From Roseiarcus sp963784805 (GTDB taxonomy: Bacteria; Pseudomonadota; Alphaproteobacteria; Rhizobiales; Beijerinckiaceae): 64,000 bases of DNA. The position numbers and the translations under genes are program-made. The notes below the pieces were generated by a model. That model did not search any database and was not told the origin of the DNA. It saw only the letters and a program-made list of their open reading frames with translations. Numbering within the stretch: the first letter of the stretch is position 1; each line of letters opens with the position of its first letter. Location: the NCBI GenBank assembly GCA_963784805.1, contig CAWASR010000009.1:62001-126000 (forward strand), written 5' to 3'. Below, in pieces: positions 33,217 to 42,055 of the stretch.

Positions 33217-33723
33217 ATGGCGAGAGGAACGCTCAAGGCAAAGTCAGCCAAGGCCGGGACGAAGCGCAAGTCGAAACTCGCGATAGCCGCCAAGGCAAAG
33301 AGAGCCGCGCAACCGACCACGCGCCGGAAGTCGCGGCTGAAGCAAAAATTCACTGCCAGTCATCAGCGCGAGGCCGAGTTTGCGGTAGGACTTCGCAACT
33401 ACGCGAAATACCGCGATCTGGGTATCGCAGCGGCCACCGGCGGCATGGCGCAGGCGCATGTGATTCGCTTCGTTCCGCCGTTCGAACCGAAAGAGGCGTC
33501 GACGCCGCACTATCACGAAGTCGACTTTCAAATGATCTATGTGCTCAAGGGCTGGTACAAGACGGAATTTGAAGGCGAAGGCATTCATACTTTTGAGGCG
33601 GGAAGTTGCTGGATACAGCCCCCGCGCATAAAGCATGCCGTGCGTGGCTATTCCGACGACTGCGAATTGCTCGAAATTGTTCTGCCGGCCGGTTTTGGGA
33701 CCGTGGAATTGGATACGTTGTAA
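33217..33723 (+). CDS. Cupin-domain protein with basic N-terminal tail
   Basis: A 168-residue protein. The first ~50 residues are very basic (MARGTLKAKSAKAGTKRKSK), rich in Lys/Arg/Ala as in histone-like tails, and are followed by a single cupin domain: TPHYHEVDFQMIYVLKGWYK and GSCWIQPPRIKHAVRGYSDD, with the His residues typical of a metal site. The basic tail could bind nucleic acid; this is inferred. AGGAGGG lies 7 bases before the ATG at 33217. Confidence 0.88.
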   Translation: MARGTLKAKSAKAGTKRKSKLAIAAKAKRAAQPTTRRKSRLKQKFTASHQREAEFAVGLRNYAKYRDLGIAAATGGMAQAHVIRFVPPFEPKEASTPHYHEVDFQMIYVLKGWYKTEFEGEGIHTFEAGSCWIQPPRIKHAVRGYSDDCELLEIVLPAGFGTVELDTL

Positions 33724-33729
33724 GCGCGC

Positions 33730-34683
33730 CTACGCTTCGGCATTGTGCGTGAAGTCGTCGGGCGGGTTAGGACCCCACACGTAGAAGGAATCCTCCGGCG
33801 CGTGGTCGCCGCTCTTCCAGTCACAATCGGCAGGCACATAGTCGATGCCGGCCGAATATTCGCTGAAGCTACCCCACGGGTCGCCGACATAGTGGAAGAA
33901 ATTGGAGCCCAGAACGTGCCGTCCGAGGCCCCATCCGCGCGAGAATCCCTTGTCCAGCATATGCATGGCGCCGCGGCCGATGTCGTCCACGGAGCCCACG
34001 TCCCAGCTCAGATGGTGCAGTCCCGGCGCGCTCGATTTAACGAAGGCGATCATATGATGATCACTGCCGTGGATGCCGTGCAGAAAGGCGATTCCGTCCC
34101 CGGACCGGTCGGAGAGGCGCAAGCCGAGCGTGCGCGTATAGAATTGAACCGCCTTCTCGACGTCACGGGTGAACAGGAGGACATGCGCCAAGCGCCTGGG
34201 CATGACGCGCGCGATGTCGCGCCGGAACGGCGCGCCGCGCTCTCCCGGGCCGACTGAGACGTCCGAAAACTCAGACTTCTCGTTGGGCGACGATTTCGCC
34301 GAGACCTTGATCTCGACCAGATTGCCGTCGTGGTCGTGAAACCAGAGTCCGTTCGATTCGACGCCCGGCGGCGGATCGAGCCGCTTGACGCCGAGCGCCT
34401 GCAGCCGCTCGGCGAAGAGATCGAAATCGTCGTCGAACGCGCCGAACGAGATATGTCCAAGCTTCTTGCGCAGGCCCTCGCCAAGGGTGACCCACACATG
34501 CGGATTGCCGCGCGTCTTCATGGCGAGGAGACCGCCGTCCTCGTCGACCTCGAGTCCGAACTCGCCATAGAAATTCTTGGCGACCGCAAGGTCGGGAACG
34601 GCGAAATGAAACCGGTCGACGGAATGAACGCCGAGTTCGCCGGGGCGCCGGGTCGGCTTGATGAACCCGAGAATTTCCGTCAT
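33730..34683 (-). CDS. VOC/extradiol dioxygenase-like protein
   Basis: A 317-residue two-module vicinal-oxygen-chelate protein: module 1 VDRFHFAVPDLAVAKNFYGE and module 2 RRLAHVLLFTRDVEKAVQFY, the latter with HHMIAFVKSSAPGLHHLSWD and SFSEYSAGIDYV. The His/His/Glu metal site (H in RLAHV, H in LHHLSWD, E in SEYS) is in place, as in catechol-2,3-dioxygenases. The natural ring substrate cannot be told. GGAGG lies 7 bases before the ATG at 34683. It converges with the cupin gene, 6 bases between stop codons. Confidence 0.9.
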   Translation of the reverse strand: MTEILGFIKPTRRPGELGVHSVDRFHFAVPDLAVAKNFYGEFGLEVDEDGGLLAMKTRGNPHVWVTLGEGLRKKLGHISFGAFDDDFDLFAERLQALGVKRLDPPPGVESNGLWFHDHDGNLVEIKVSAKSSPNEKSEFSDVSVGPGERGAPFRRDIARVMPRRLAHVLLFTRDVEKAVQFYTRTLGLRLSDRSGDGIAFLHGIHGSDHHMIAFVKSSAPGLHHLSWDVGSVDDIGRGAMHMLDKGFSRGWGLGRHVLGSNFFHYVGDPWGSFSEYSAGIDYVPADCDWKSGDHAPEDSFYVWGPNPPDDFTHNAEA

Positions 34684-34830
34684 CGCGTTTCCTCCGGGCC
34701 GATTGCGCGGGTTGTGGCCCCTTCGGGCGATCGTCCGCTGGATCAGGCAGGTCAAGCGGAACGGTATCGCACGAGCGGCGATCGGGCCAGCGCCGGTTGG
34801 GGACTTTTGGCCGGGTAGGGTGAGCCGGCC

Positions 34831-35496
34831 TCAGCGCGAGCGCGCGTTGCCCGTAGGCGGCCCCGCGCCCAGTTGGAGCGGAGCGCTATTGCCCGGCGCG
34901 GGAGCGGGGATCACTCTCGGCAGTCTCGGCTTGCGCTTGCTTGGCGGGGCGGCGGGCGCCGTCGGCGGGTTCGGATCGACCGCAACGTCCGGCAGCGGAT
35001 TGTCGTCCGGACTCGGCGTCGAGGCCTCGTATTCGGGGGCCTCGTGAATGATGGCGCCGCCGCCTTTGCAGCCGGTCAGCCAGATGTCGTAAATCGGATG
35101 TTCGATGGCGTTCAGGCCCGGGCTGTCGGCGAACATCCAGCCGGAAAAGATTCGCTTGAGTTTTTTGTTCTCGTCGATCTGGTCGACCTGGGCGAAGGCG
35201 TCGGTTCGCGGCGGCTCGGTCGGCGGGCGGGAATAGCAGACCCGGGGTGTGATCTGGAGCGAGCCGAACTGCACCGTTTCGTTGATGGCCACCTCAAACG
35301 ATACGGTTCGTCCGGTGATCTTGTCGAGCCCCTCGAAGACCGCGATCGGATGGCTGATCTTGTCCGCGAACGCCGAACTCGGCGCAATGAGACCCGCGAC
35401 GACGATTGCGCCGGCGCAAATCAGGCGTCGCGTTCGCGCCATGGCGGCGGGCCAAGCGCGCGTTGAATTCGCGACGGCCGATTTCAGTTGATTCAT
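34831..35496 (-). CDS. DUF2155 family exported protein
   Basis: A 221-residue protein. The signal MARTRRLICAGAIVVAGLIA ends near SSAFA; from the ATG at 35496 it is preceded by an 18-residue leader, so a start at 35442 is equally possible. The mature part has the DUF2155 core HPIAVFEGLDKITGRTVSFE, ITPRVCYSRPPTEPPRTDAF and FSGWMFADSPGLNAIEHPIY with DIWLTGCK. The C-terminus is a Pro/Ala-rich tail. Function unknown. It is neighbour to the NDUFA12 gene, a pairing common in Alphaproteobacteria. Confidence 0.87.
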   Translation of the reverse strand: MNQLKSAVANSTRAWPAAMARTRRLICAGAIVVAGLIAPSSAFADKISHPIAVFEGLDKITGRTVSFEVAINETVQFGSLQITPRVCYSRPPTEPPRTDAFAQVDQIDENKKLKRIFSGWMFADSPGLNAIEHPIYDIWLTGCKGGGAIIHEAPEYEASTPSPDDNPLPDVAVDPNPPTAPAAPPSKRKPRLPRVIPAPAPGNSAPLQLGAGPPTGNARSR

Positions 35497-35540
35497 GCGG
35501 GCCGATCTGCCGGTCAAGCGCGGCGGAATGAAGGCGGCGC

Positions 35541-35948
35541 TCAGCCCGGGCTCCAGGCCTCGTAGTCGCCGGAAGAGGCCTGACGCGGCCCTGGCCGAAG
35601 GGTCGACCCGTCGGGGCGAATCGCTTCCGGCGTGCCGGTCGGATTGCCGATATGCGGCGCCTCCCAGGGATGGGGTTTGTAATCTTCCTCGGTCGGCGGC
35701 GTATCGACGGTGTGGTGCATCCAGCCGTTCCAGCCCGGCGGGGTCATCGAGGCCTCGGAAACGCCATTGTAGATGACCCAGCGCCGCTCGAAGCCGAGCG
35801 CCGGATCGATCGCGCCGCCCCGGGTGCGGTAATAGGCGTTGCCAAACTGGTCATGCCCGACCAGTTCGCCATGGCGCCAGGTGTGAAACAGCGTGTTGAG
35901 GGTCGCGCCGTTCCACCAGGTGAAAAACCGCAGCAGAAACTCTTTCAT
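35541..35948 (-). CDS. NADH:ubiquinone oxidoreductase subunit NDUFA12
   Basis: A 135-residue homologue of the mitochondrial complex I accessory subunit NDUFA12 (B17.2). Family landmarks are TWWNGATLNTLFHTWRHGEL, VGHDQFGNAYYRT, RRWVIYNGVSEASMTPPGW and WMHHTVDTPPTEEDYKPHPW. It attaches to the peripheral arm of respiratory complex I in Alphaproteobacteria; the nuo operon is not in the window. The stop lies 44 bases before the DUF2155 start, so the two are co-transcribed. Confidence 0.95.
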   Translation of the reverse strand: MKEFLLRFFTWWNGATLNTLFHTWRHGELVGHDQFGNAYYRTRGGAIDPALGFERRWVIYNGVSEASMTPPGWNGWMHHTVDTPPTEEDYKPHPWEAPHIGNPTGTPEAIRPDGSTLRPGPRQASSGDYEAWSPG

Positions 35949-36461
35949 CCGTCGAGCGCCGGTCTTTTTAGCGGAGAAGATGCGCCGGTCCGGCGCGGGC
36001 GGGACTATGGCGGGGCGGCCGCGGGCTGTCCAGCGCGATCTTCGCGGGCAAAGGGGTTTTCACCCCTTGCGCCAAGCGCCCGAACTCGGAGAATGCTGTC
36101 AAGCGGGGCAGGGCGTTAATCCCTTGTTATACATGTTTGTCCACAATATATTGTAGCAGTGTCGGGCCGTAGGCACTAGGTGTTGACGGCGTGGTCATTG
36201 AGTCGTAGTCTTCGAGTCGTCGACGGCGTGCAGGCGGCAGGCGTGCGCTGCGAGACGGGAATGGGTGTCGAAGCCTGCTCGATATTCGCGCTCGGCATCG
36301 CCGGAGAGGCGCTTGCTGGCGGTAAAATCAGCGAAGGGTTGAGGGCGGCCCGGCGCCCGCGGGCGGCGGGCGCTGGCGTCCACGCGAACCGCAGGGTTCG
36401 CCGACAGGCGCGGAACTGAGGGCGGAGCGGCTTGGCCGCGCATGGAAGGGACTTGGGCGCG
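35949..36461. other. Intergenic region upstream of nrdJ
   Basis: A 513-base gap with no convincing gene. It contains an NrdR-like box (36142-36156) and an AT-rich core around 36120-36160, after which GC-rich sequence of about 300 bases leads to nrdJ. That is a long leader. I found no B12-box or cobalamin-riboswitch core in it. Confidence 0.5.
36142..36156 (+). promoter_or_regulatory. NrdR-box-like palindrome
   Basis: CACAATATATTGTAG closely matches the ACACAATATATTGTG-type operator of NrdR, the repressor of ribonucleotide reductase genes. It is the only strong AT dyad upstream of nrdJ, about 305 bases before the ATG. NrdR usually binds two boxes; only one is clear here. Confidence 0.6.
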
Positions 36462-39400
36462 ATGCGAATCGAACGGCGCTACACGACATCGGGCGGCTCG
36501 CCCTACGACCATGTCGCCTTCGCGACGACCAAGAGCGAGATCCGCAATCCGGACGGCTCGGTGGTGTTCTCGCTCGACGCGATCGAGGTTCCCGAAGGCT
36601 GGAGCCAGGTCGCGGCCGACGTGCTGGCGCAGAAATATTTCCGCAAGGCCGGCGTGCCGGCGCGCCTGAAACGGGTCGAGGAAAACAGCGTTCCCTCGTT
36701 CCTGTGGCGCTCCGTTGCTGACGAACCGGCGCTCGAGTCCTTGGCCAAGAACGAGCGCTACGGATCTGAAACTTCAGCGAAACAGGTCTTCGACCGGCTC
36801 GCCGGCGCTTGGGCCTATTGGGGCTGGAAGGCCGGCTATTTCGATGGCGAGGAGGACGCGCTCGCCTATTTCGACGAGATGCGGCTGATGCTCGCGCGCC
36901 AGATGGCCGCGCCCAATTCGCCGCAATGGTTCAACACCGGCCTCCATTGGGCCTATGGCGTCGATGGGCCGAGCCAGGGCCATTATTACGTCGACTTCGA
37001 GACCGGCAAGCTGACCAAGTCGAAGTCGTCTTACGAGCATCCGCAGCCGCACGCCTGTTTCATCCAGTCGGTCGCCGACGATCTCGTCAACGAAGGCGGC
37101 ATCATGGACTTGTGGGTGCGCGAGGCCCGCCTGTTCAAATACGGCTCCGGCACCGGCTCCAATTTCTCGGCCTTGCGCGGCGAGAACGAGAAGCTGTCGG
37201 GCGGCGGGCGCTCCTCGGGCCTGATGTCTTTCCTGAAGATCGGCGACCGCGCGGCGGGCGCGATCAAGTCGGGCGGCACCACGCGCCGCGCCGCCAAGAT
37301 GGTGGTCGTCGACGTCGACCATCCCGATATCGAGGCCTATATCGACTGGAAGGTCCGGGAGGAGCAGAAGGTCGCGGCCCTGGTCGCCGGCTCGAGAATC
37401 GTGAGGCGCCGCCTCAAGGCGATCCTGAAGGCCTGCGTCAACTGCGAGGGTTCGGGCGACGACTGCTTCAACATCGAGCGCAATCCGGCGCTCAAGCGAG
37501 AGGTCAAGGCCGCCAAGCGCGACGACGTGCCGGACGGGATCATCCAGCGCATCATCCAATACGCCCGCCAGGGCTATACCCAGATCGATTTCGAGACCTA
37601 CGACGCCGACTGGGAGTCGGAGGCCTATCTGACCGTATCGGGCCAGAACTCCAACAATTCGGTGCGCGTGACCGACGCCTTCCTGCAGGCGGTCGAGAAC
37701 GACGGCGACTGGGATCTGACCCGCCGGCTCGACGGCAAGACGGCCAAGACCCTCAAGGCGCGGGACCTATGGGAGAAGATCGGCTACGCCGCCTGGGCCT
37801 CGGCCGATCCTGGAATCCAGTACCACACCACCATCAACGACTGGCACACCTGCCCGGCGTCGGGGCCGATCCGCGCCTCCAATCCGTGCTCGGAATACAT
37901 GTTCCTCGACGACACGGCGTGCAATCTCGCGTCCCTCAACCTGCTGCAGTTTCGCGATCCCGCCACCCGGACCTTCGACGTCGCCTCTTATGAGCACGCG
38001 ACCCGGCTGTGGACGCTGACGCTCGAAATCTCGGTGGCGATGGCGCAGTTCCCGTCGAAGGAGATCGCGCGCCTCTCCTACGACTACCGGACGCTGGGCC
38101 TCGGCTACGCCAATATCGGCGGCCTGCTGATGTCCTGCGGCATTCCCTACGACAGCGACGAGGGCAGGGCGGTCTGCGGCGCCTTGAGCGCGATCCTGAC
38201 CGGCCGCGCCTATGCGACCTCGGCCGAGATCGCCGCCGGGAGCGGCGCCTTCCCCGGCCACAAGGCCAATGCGGAAGCGATGCTGCGGGTGATCCGCAAC
38301 CACAGGCGCGCCGCCGACGGGGAGGCTGCGGGCTACGAGGCGCTCTCGGTCGCGCCGACGCCGCTCGACCACGAATCGCTCGAAAAGGCCGGCGCCGCCT
38401 GGGCCGGGCTTTCCGGGGCCGCGCGCGCCGCCTGGCGCGACGCGCTGGAGCTCGGGACGCGGCACGGCTATCGCAACGCCCAGGTCTCCGTCGTCGCCCC
38501 GACCGGCACCATCGGCCTGGTGATGGATTGCGACACCACCGGCATCGAGCCCGATTTCGCGCTGGTCAAGTTCAAGAAGCTCGCCGGCGGCGGCTATTTC
38601 AAGATCATCAACCGCGCCGTTCCCGAGGCGCTGAGGGCGCTCGGCTACGACGAGAAGCGGATCGCCGACATCGTCGCCTACGCCGTCGGCCGGGCGACGC
38701 TCGCCCATGCGCCGGGCGTCAATCACGCCGCGCTCTCGGCCAAGGGCATGCCGAAGGAGGCGATCGAGAAAATCGAGGCCGCGCTCGCCGGCGCCTTCGA
38801 CATCCGCTTCGTCTGCAACAAATGGACGCTCGGGGCGGAGGTCTTGAGCGGCGCGCTCAAGATCCCGGCCGAGCGCTACGAGGCGCCCGGCTTCGACCTC
38901 CTGACCGCGCTCGGCTTCAGCAAATCCGAGATCGAGGCCGCCAATTCTTTCGCCTGCGGCGCCATGACATTGGAGGGCGCGCCTTATCTGAAACCTGAGC
39001 ATTATCCGGTGTTCGACTGCGCCAATCCGTGCGGGCGCACGGGAAAGCGCTACCTCTCGGTCGAGAGCCACATCCGGATGATGGCGGCGGCGCAGCCCTT
39101 CATCTCCGGCGCGATCTCGAAAACCATCAACATGCCCAACGACGCCACGGTCGAGGAGTGCAAGGACGCCTATATGCTGTCGTGGCGGCTCGGCCTGAAG
39201 GCGAACGCGCTCTATCGCGACGGCTCGAAGCTGTCGCAGCCCTTGAGCGCGCAGCTGATCGAGGCCGACGAGGACGACGACGAGGCGGTCGAGACGTTTG
39301 TTTCGCTCAACGCCCCGGCGCGGGCGGCCGCGGTCGCGGAGCGGATCGTCGAGCGGGTGGTCGAGCGGGTCGAGCGCACCCGCGAGCGCGAGAAGCTGCC

Positions 39401-40169
39401 CGACCGGCGCAAGGGCTACACCCAGAAGGCGGTGGTCGGCGGCCACAAGGTCTATCTGCGCACCGGCGAATACCAGGACGGGCGGATCGGCGAGATCTTC
39501 ATCGACATGCACAAGGAAGGCGCCGCCTTCCGGTCGCTCATGAACAATTTCGCGATCGCGATCTCGCTCGGCCTGCAATATGGCGTGCCGCTGGAGGAAT
39601 ATGTCGAGGCCTTCACCTTCACCCGGTTCGAGCCGGCGGGCTTCGTGCAGGGCAACGACGCGATCAAGAACGCGACCTCGATCCTCGACTACATCTTCCG
39701 CGAGCTCGCGATCTCCTACCTCGGCCGCAACGACCTCGCCCATGTCGCGCCCGAGGAGATCGGCAATACGGTGCTGGGCGGCGGCGTCGATCAGGACAAG
39801 GCGCCCGGCGCCTCCGGCGCGTCGGTCGTCTCCAGGGGCCTCGTGCGCTCGAAGGCCGACAAGCTGATGCTGGTCGGGGGCTCGACCGGCGGCGAGGCGC
39901 CTTCGATCAAAGCCGTCGGCGGCTCGTCCGCGCAGGGGATGGTGCAGGGCGCGACGGCCTTGAAGGGGGATTTGGCGGAGACCGCGCCGGCCGCGCTCGG
40001 CGACGCCGCCTTCGCTCCCGCCGCCGACCCGGCCGCCGGCCGCCGGGCGGAGGCGCGGATGAAAGGCTACGTCGGCGAAGCCTGCCCCGAATGCGGCAAC
40101 TTCACCATGGTGAGGAACGGGACGTGCCTGAAGTGCGACACGTGCGGGGCGACGACGGGGTGCAGTTGA
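36462..40169 (+). CDS. nrdJ: Vitamin B12-dependent ribonucleotide reductase (class II)
   Basis: A 1235-residue class II reductase that makes dNTPs with adenosylcobalamin, independent of oxygen. The start MRIERRYTTSGGSPYDHVAF is the standard one; an upstream frame from 36432 adds 10 residues. Radical-site loop NPCSEYMFLDDTACNLASLN and the catalytic Asn-Cys-Glu set are present. A Cys-rich insertion (CVNCEGSGDDC, about residue 325-335) and a C-terminal zinc-ribbon-like end (CPECGNF, CLKCDTCGATTGC) fit the long alphaproteobacterial form. No class I nrdAB is seen in the window. An NrdR-like box lies upstream. Confidence 0.96.
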   Translation: MRIERRYTTSGGSPYDHVAFATTKSEIRNPDGSVVFSLDAIEVPEGWSQVAADVLAQKYFRKAGVPARLKRVEENSVPSFLWRSVADEPALESLAKNERYGSETSAKQVFDRLAGAWAYWGWKAGYFDGEEDALAYFDEMRLMLARQMAAPNSPQWFNTGLHWAYGVDGPSQGHYYVDFETGKLTKSKSSYEHPQPHACFIQSVADDLVNEGGIMDLWVREARLFKYGSGTGSNFSALRGENEKLSGGGRSSGLMSFLKIGDRAAGAIKSGGTTRRAAKMVVVDVDHPDIEAYIDWKVREEQKVAALVAGSRIVRRRLKAILKACVNCEGSGDDCFNIERNPALKREVKAAKRDDVPDGIIQRIIQYARQGYTQIDFETYDADWESEAYLTVSGQNSNNSVRVTDAFLQAVENDGDWDLTRRLDGKTAKTLKARDLWEKIGYAAWASADPGIQYHTTINDWHTCPASGPIRASNPCSEYMFLDDTACNLASLNLLQFRDPATRTFDVASYEHATRLWTLTLEISVAMAQFPSKEIARLSYDYRTLGLGYANIGGLLMSCGIPYDSDEGRAVCGALSAILTGRAYATSAEIAAGSGAFPGHKANAEAMLRVIRNHRRAADGEAAGYEALSVAPTPLDHESLEKAGAAWAGLSGAARAAWRDALELGTRHGYRNAQVSVVAPTGTIGLVMDCDTTGIEPDFALVKFKKLAGGGYFKIINRAVPEALRALGYDEKRIADIVAYAVGRATLAHAPGVNHAALSAKGMPKEAIEKIEAALAGAFDIRFVCNKWTLGAEVLSGALKIPAERYEAPGFDLLTALGFSKSEIEAANSFACGAMTLEGAPYLKPEHYPVFDCANPCGRTGKRYLSVESHIRMMAAAQPFISGAISKTINMPNDATVEECKDAYMLSWRLGLKANALYRDGSKLSQPLSAQLIEADEDDDEAVETFVSLNAPARAAAVAERIVERVVERVERTREREKLPDRRKGYTQKAVVGGHKVYLRTGEYQDGRIGEIFIDMHKEGAAFRSLMNNFAIAISLGLQYGVPLEEYVEAFTFTRFEPAGFVQGNDAIKNATSILDYIFRELAISYLGRNDLAHVAPEEIGNTVLGGGVDQDKAPGASGASVVSRGLVRSKADKLMLVGGSTGGEAPSIKAVGGSSAQGMVQGATALKGDLAETAPAALGDAAFAPAADPAAGRRAEARMKGYVGEACPECGNFTMVRNGTCLKCDTCGATTGCS

Positions 40170-40183
40170 GGAGCGCGATGTAG

Positions 40184-40994
40184 ATGAGTGACTACAGGGT
40201 CGAGCGGCTTTCAATCGAAAAGATTGAGGGGTTCGCCCGAGATTTTCTGGCCGATTGCCCCAAGCTCCCCGGTGGCGCAATTAACGTCCTTGCGGCTCTG
40301 AGACAGCCGAGGATCAAGACGATCCACGGCTATAAGGTATTACGGCTTAAGTTGAGAGGCTGATGAACATCTGCCTGACGACCTCGCACATGTTTGGTCT
40401 ACAGACGGCCGGGTAACCGTGACTGCAAGAACTTCATTATGGAACAGAGCCGAAGCTGGTGAGGTCGATGCGCTGAAAGACCTTCGGCACGAGCTTGGCC
40501 ATGTGCTTCTGCACTCGGACGCGCGGACGAAATCTAATGTCACGCTTGACCGGAAACTAGCAGGGAACACGACCTACAAATTTATCGAGGACGAATGTTC
40601 CGCTGAACGACAGGCCGACTGGATAGCTGCGTGTTTGGCGATGCCGTCCAACAAAATACGTCCGGAGATGGACGTACGCGATGTGGCCGCAGATTGGGGC
40701 GTACCGCTCTACGAGGCGCAATGGCGTCTGGAACGTGCGCGATCTGTGGCACCGAAACGAATGTCGCCGGCGCTGGTGAGGGATATCGAGTGGCTTCGGG
40801 CTGGTAGTCGTTTAACCGAACAGGCTCAGGCCCTCTGGGATCAACTTCCATCGTCGCCGGATACATCTCCGGCCCGAGCGCGAATCGCAAATGGATTTTT
40901 GATCGAATACTGTCAGTATAATAAATATACACAAACCGGATGGGCTGTAGAAGCTGGTAAGATCGTTCCGTTGATGCTGAAGATGGAAGGATAG
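40184..40994 (+). pseudogene. ImmA/IrrE family metallopeptidase with apparent frameshift
   Basis: From the ATG at 40184 the frame reads MSDYRVERLSIEKIEGFARD and ends at 40363. The homology continues in another frame (EADEHLPDDLAHVWSTDGRV, then DLRHELGHVLLHSDA with HExxH, and ECSAERQADWIAACLAMPS with the third zinc ligand region) to a stop at 40994. One base near 40350-40360 would join them. ImmA/IrrE peptidases usually cleave repressors of mobile elements or stress regulators; no cognate HTH repressor is next to it. Base composition is less GC-rich than nrdJ just upstream. Confidence 0.78.
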
Positions 40995-41043
40995 AACATG
41001 ACTACGTCAAAAAAAGATGCCTCGAAGGCAAGCAAACTGCTAA

Positions 41044-41940
41044 GAGTCCGTTTGAAAAGTCGTTGAATGTGGTTTGCAGCCGTGATTCAAGCTTGGGATG
41101 TGGACCCCAGCGACGCGCGGCCGAATGGCCAAGATCGAGAAGAAGACCAAACGGTATCCGAGCGACTTGACCGACGAGGAATGGGCGCGGATTGAGCCAT
41201 TTCTTCCGCGTGCATCGAGAGCTGGGCGACCTATTGAGGTCGATTTGCGGGAGGTGTTGAACGCGATCCGCTACATGGCCCGTTCGGGCGGGGGATGGCG
41301 GATGCTGCCGAATGATTTTCCGCCTTGGCAGACGGTGTATTGGTGGTTTCGCCGATTTGTCCGTCGGTTCATGTTTCAGACGATCCACGACGTCGCGCTG
41401 ATGCTCGACCGGGAGCGCGTGGGACGCGAAGCGAGCCCGACCGGGGGCGTCGTCGACAGCCAATCGGTCAAGGCTCCAGAAGCGAAAACAAGGGGATACG
41501 ACGCGGGCAAAAAGATCGTGGGTCGCAAGCGCCACATCGCGGTCGACACCGACGGCCGTCTTCTGATGGTCAATCTGACGCCCGCCGACGTCTCCGACAG
41601 CGCCGGGGCTCAGACGATCCTGGATGGTGTGCGCAAGCGCTGGCCGTGGCTGAAGCATCTGTTCGCCGATGGGGCCTATGATCGCACCCAACTCATGGAC
41701 AAAGCCGCCTTCCGGGATTTCACCATCCAGGTCGTCAAGCGATCCGACGCCGCCGTGGGCTTCGAAGTCATCCCGCGCCGATGGGTCGTCGAGCGCACGT
41801 TCGCTTGGATGACGCGCTGGCGCCGCCTCGTGCGCGACTACGAAGAGCGCATCGACTGTTCCGAAGCCATGATACACGTCGCCCTCGGAAGCCTCCTGCT
41901 CAGGCGAATAGCTCACCAATAGGCGTTTTCAAACGGACTC
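41044..41940 (+). mobile_element. IS5-family insertion sequence, complete
   Basis: An 897 bp element. Its ends, GAGTCCGTTTGAAAA and TTTTCAAACGGACTC, are perfect inverted repeats of 15 bases. It is flanked by a direct repeat TAA on both sides (41041-41043 and 41941-41943), consistent with the 3 bp target duplication of the IS1031-like IS5 subgroup. It carries one transposase gene. Insertion split a small ORF downstream of the ImmA/IrrE gene. Confidence 0.93.
41125..41922 (+). CDS. IS5-family transposase
   Basis: A 265-residue DDE transposase. The N-terminal DUF4096-like domain begins MAKIEKKTKRYPSDLTDEEW; the DDE domain shows VVDSQSVKAPE, LFADGAYDRTQL and RRWVVERTFAWMTRWRRL, giving the D-D-E triad. 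It appears intact, so the element may be active. The ATG at 41125 is preferred over an upstream in-frame start at 41098. Confidence 0.95.
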   Translation: MAKIEKKTKRYPSDLTDEEWARIEPFLPRASRAGRPIEVDLREVLNAIRYMARSGGGWRMLPNDFPPWQTVYWWFRRFVRRFMFQTIHDVALMLDRERVGREASPTGGVVDSQSVKAPEAKTRGYDAGKKIVGRKRHIAVDTDGRLLMVNLTPADVSDSAGAQTILDGVRKRWPWLKHLFADGAYDRTQLMDKAAFRDFTIQVVKRSDAAVGFEVIPRRWVVERTFAWMTRWRRLVRDYEERIDCSEAMIHVALGSLLLRRIAHQ

Positions 41941-42055
41941 TAAGCAGCAAGAGCACACCGAAAAACGTCAAGTCGGTCGCCGGGTCCGACTTGTCCCAAG
42001 CAAAGCATAAAGGGACGAAAAAGAGATAGAAAGCTTCGCAGTTGGCGGACGGTTA

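Larger units (their letters stand above)
40998..42029 (+). pseudogene. Small Lys-rich ORF interrupted by IS5-family element
   Basis: Codons 1-15 (MTTSKKDASKASKLL) run from 40998 into the insertion element; after it the frame continues SSKSTPKNVKSVAGSDLSQA and ends KHKGTKKR at 42029. Removing the element and one copy of the 3 bp duplication gives an intact 43-residue protein, starting 3 bases after the ImmA/IrrE stop. The A/S/K-rich composition and the VAGSDLSQ motif are like small conserved bacterial proteins of unknown function. It was probably co-transcribed with the peptidase. Confidence 0.72.

Noticed and set aside
35949..36461. Cobalamin riboswitch before the B12-dependent reductase
   Set aside because: No B12-box core or matching fold elements were visible; only an NrdR-like dyad.
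37767..40280. 837-codon open frame antisense to nrdJ
   Set aside because: Shadow of a GC-rich gene; Arg/Gly/Asp-rich composition with no domain, while the opposite strand encodes a clear ribonucleotide reductase.
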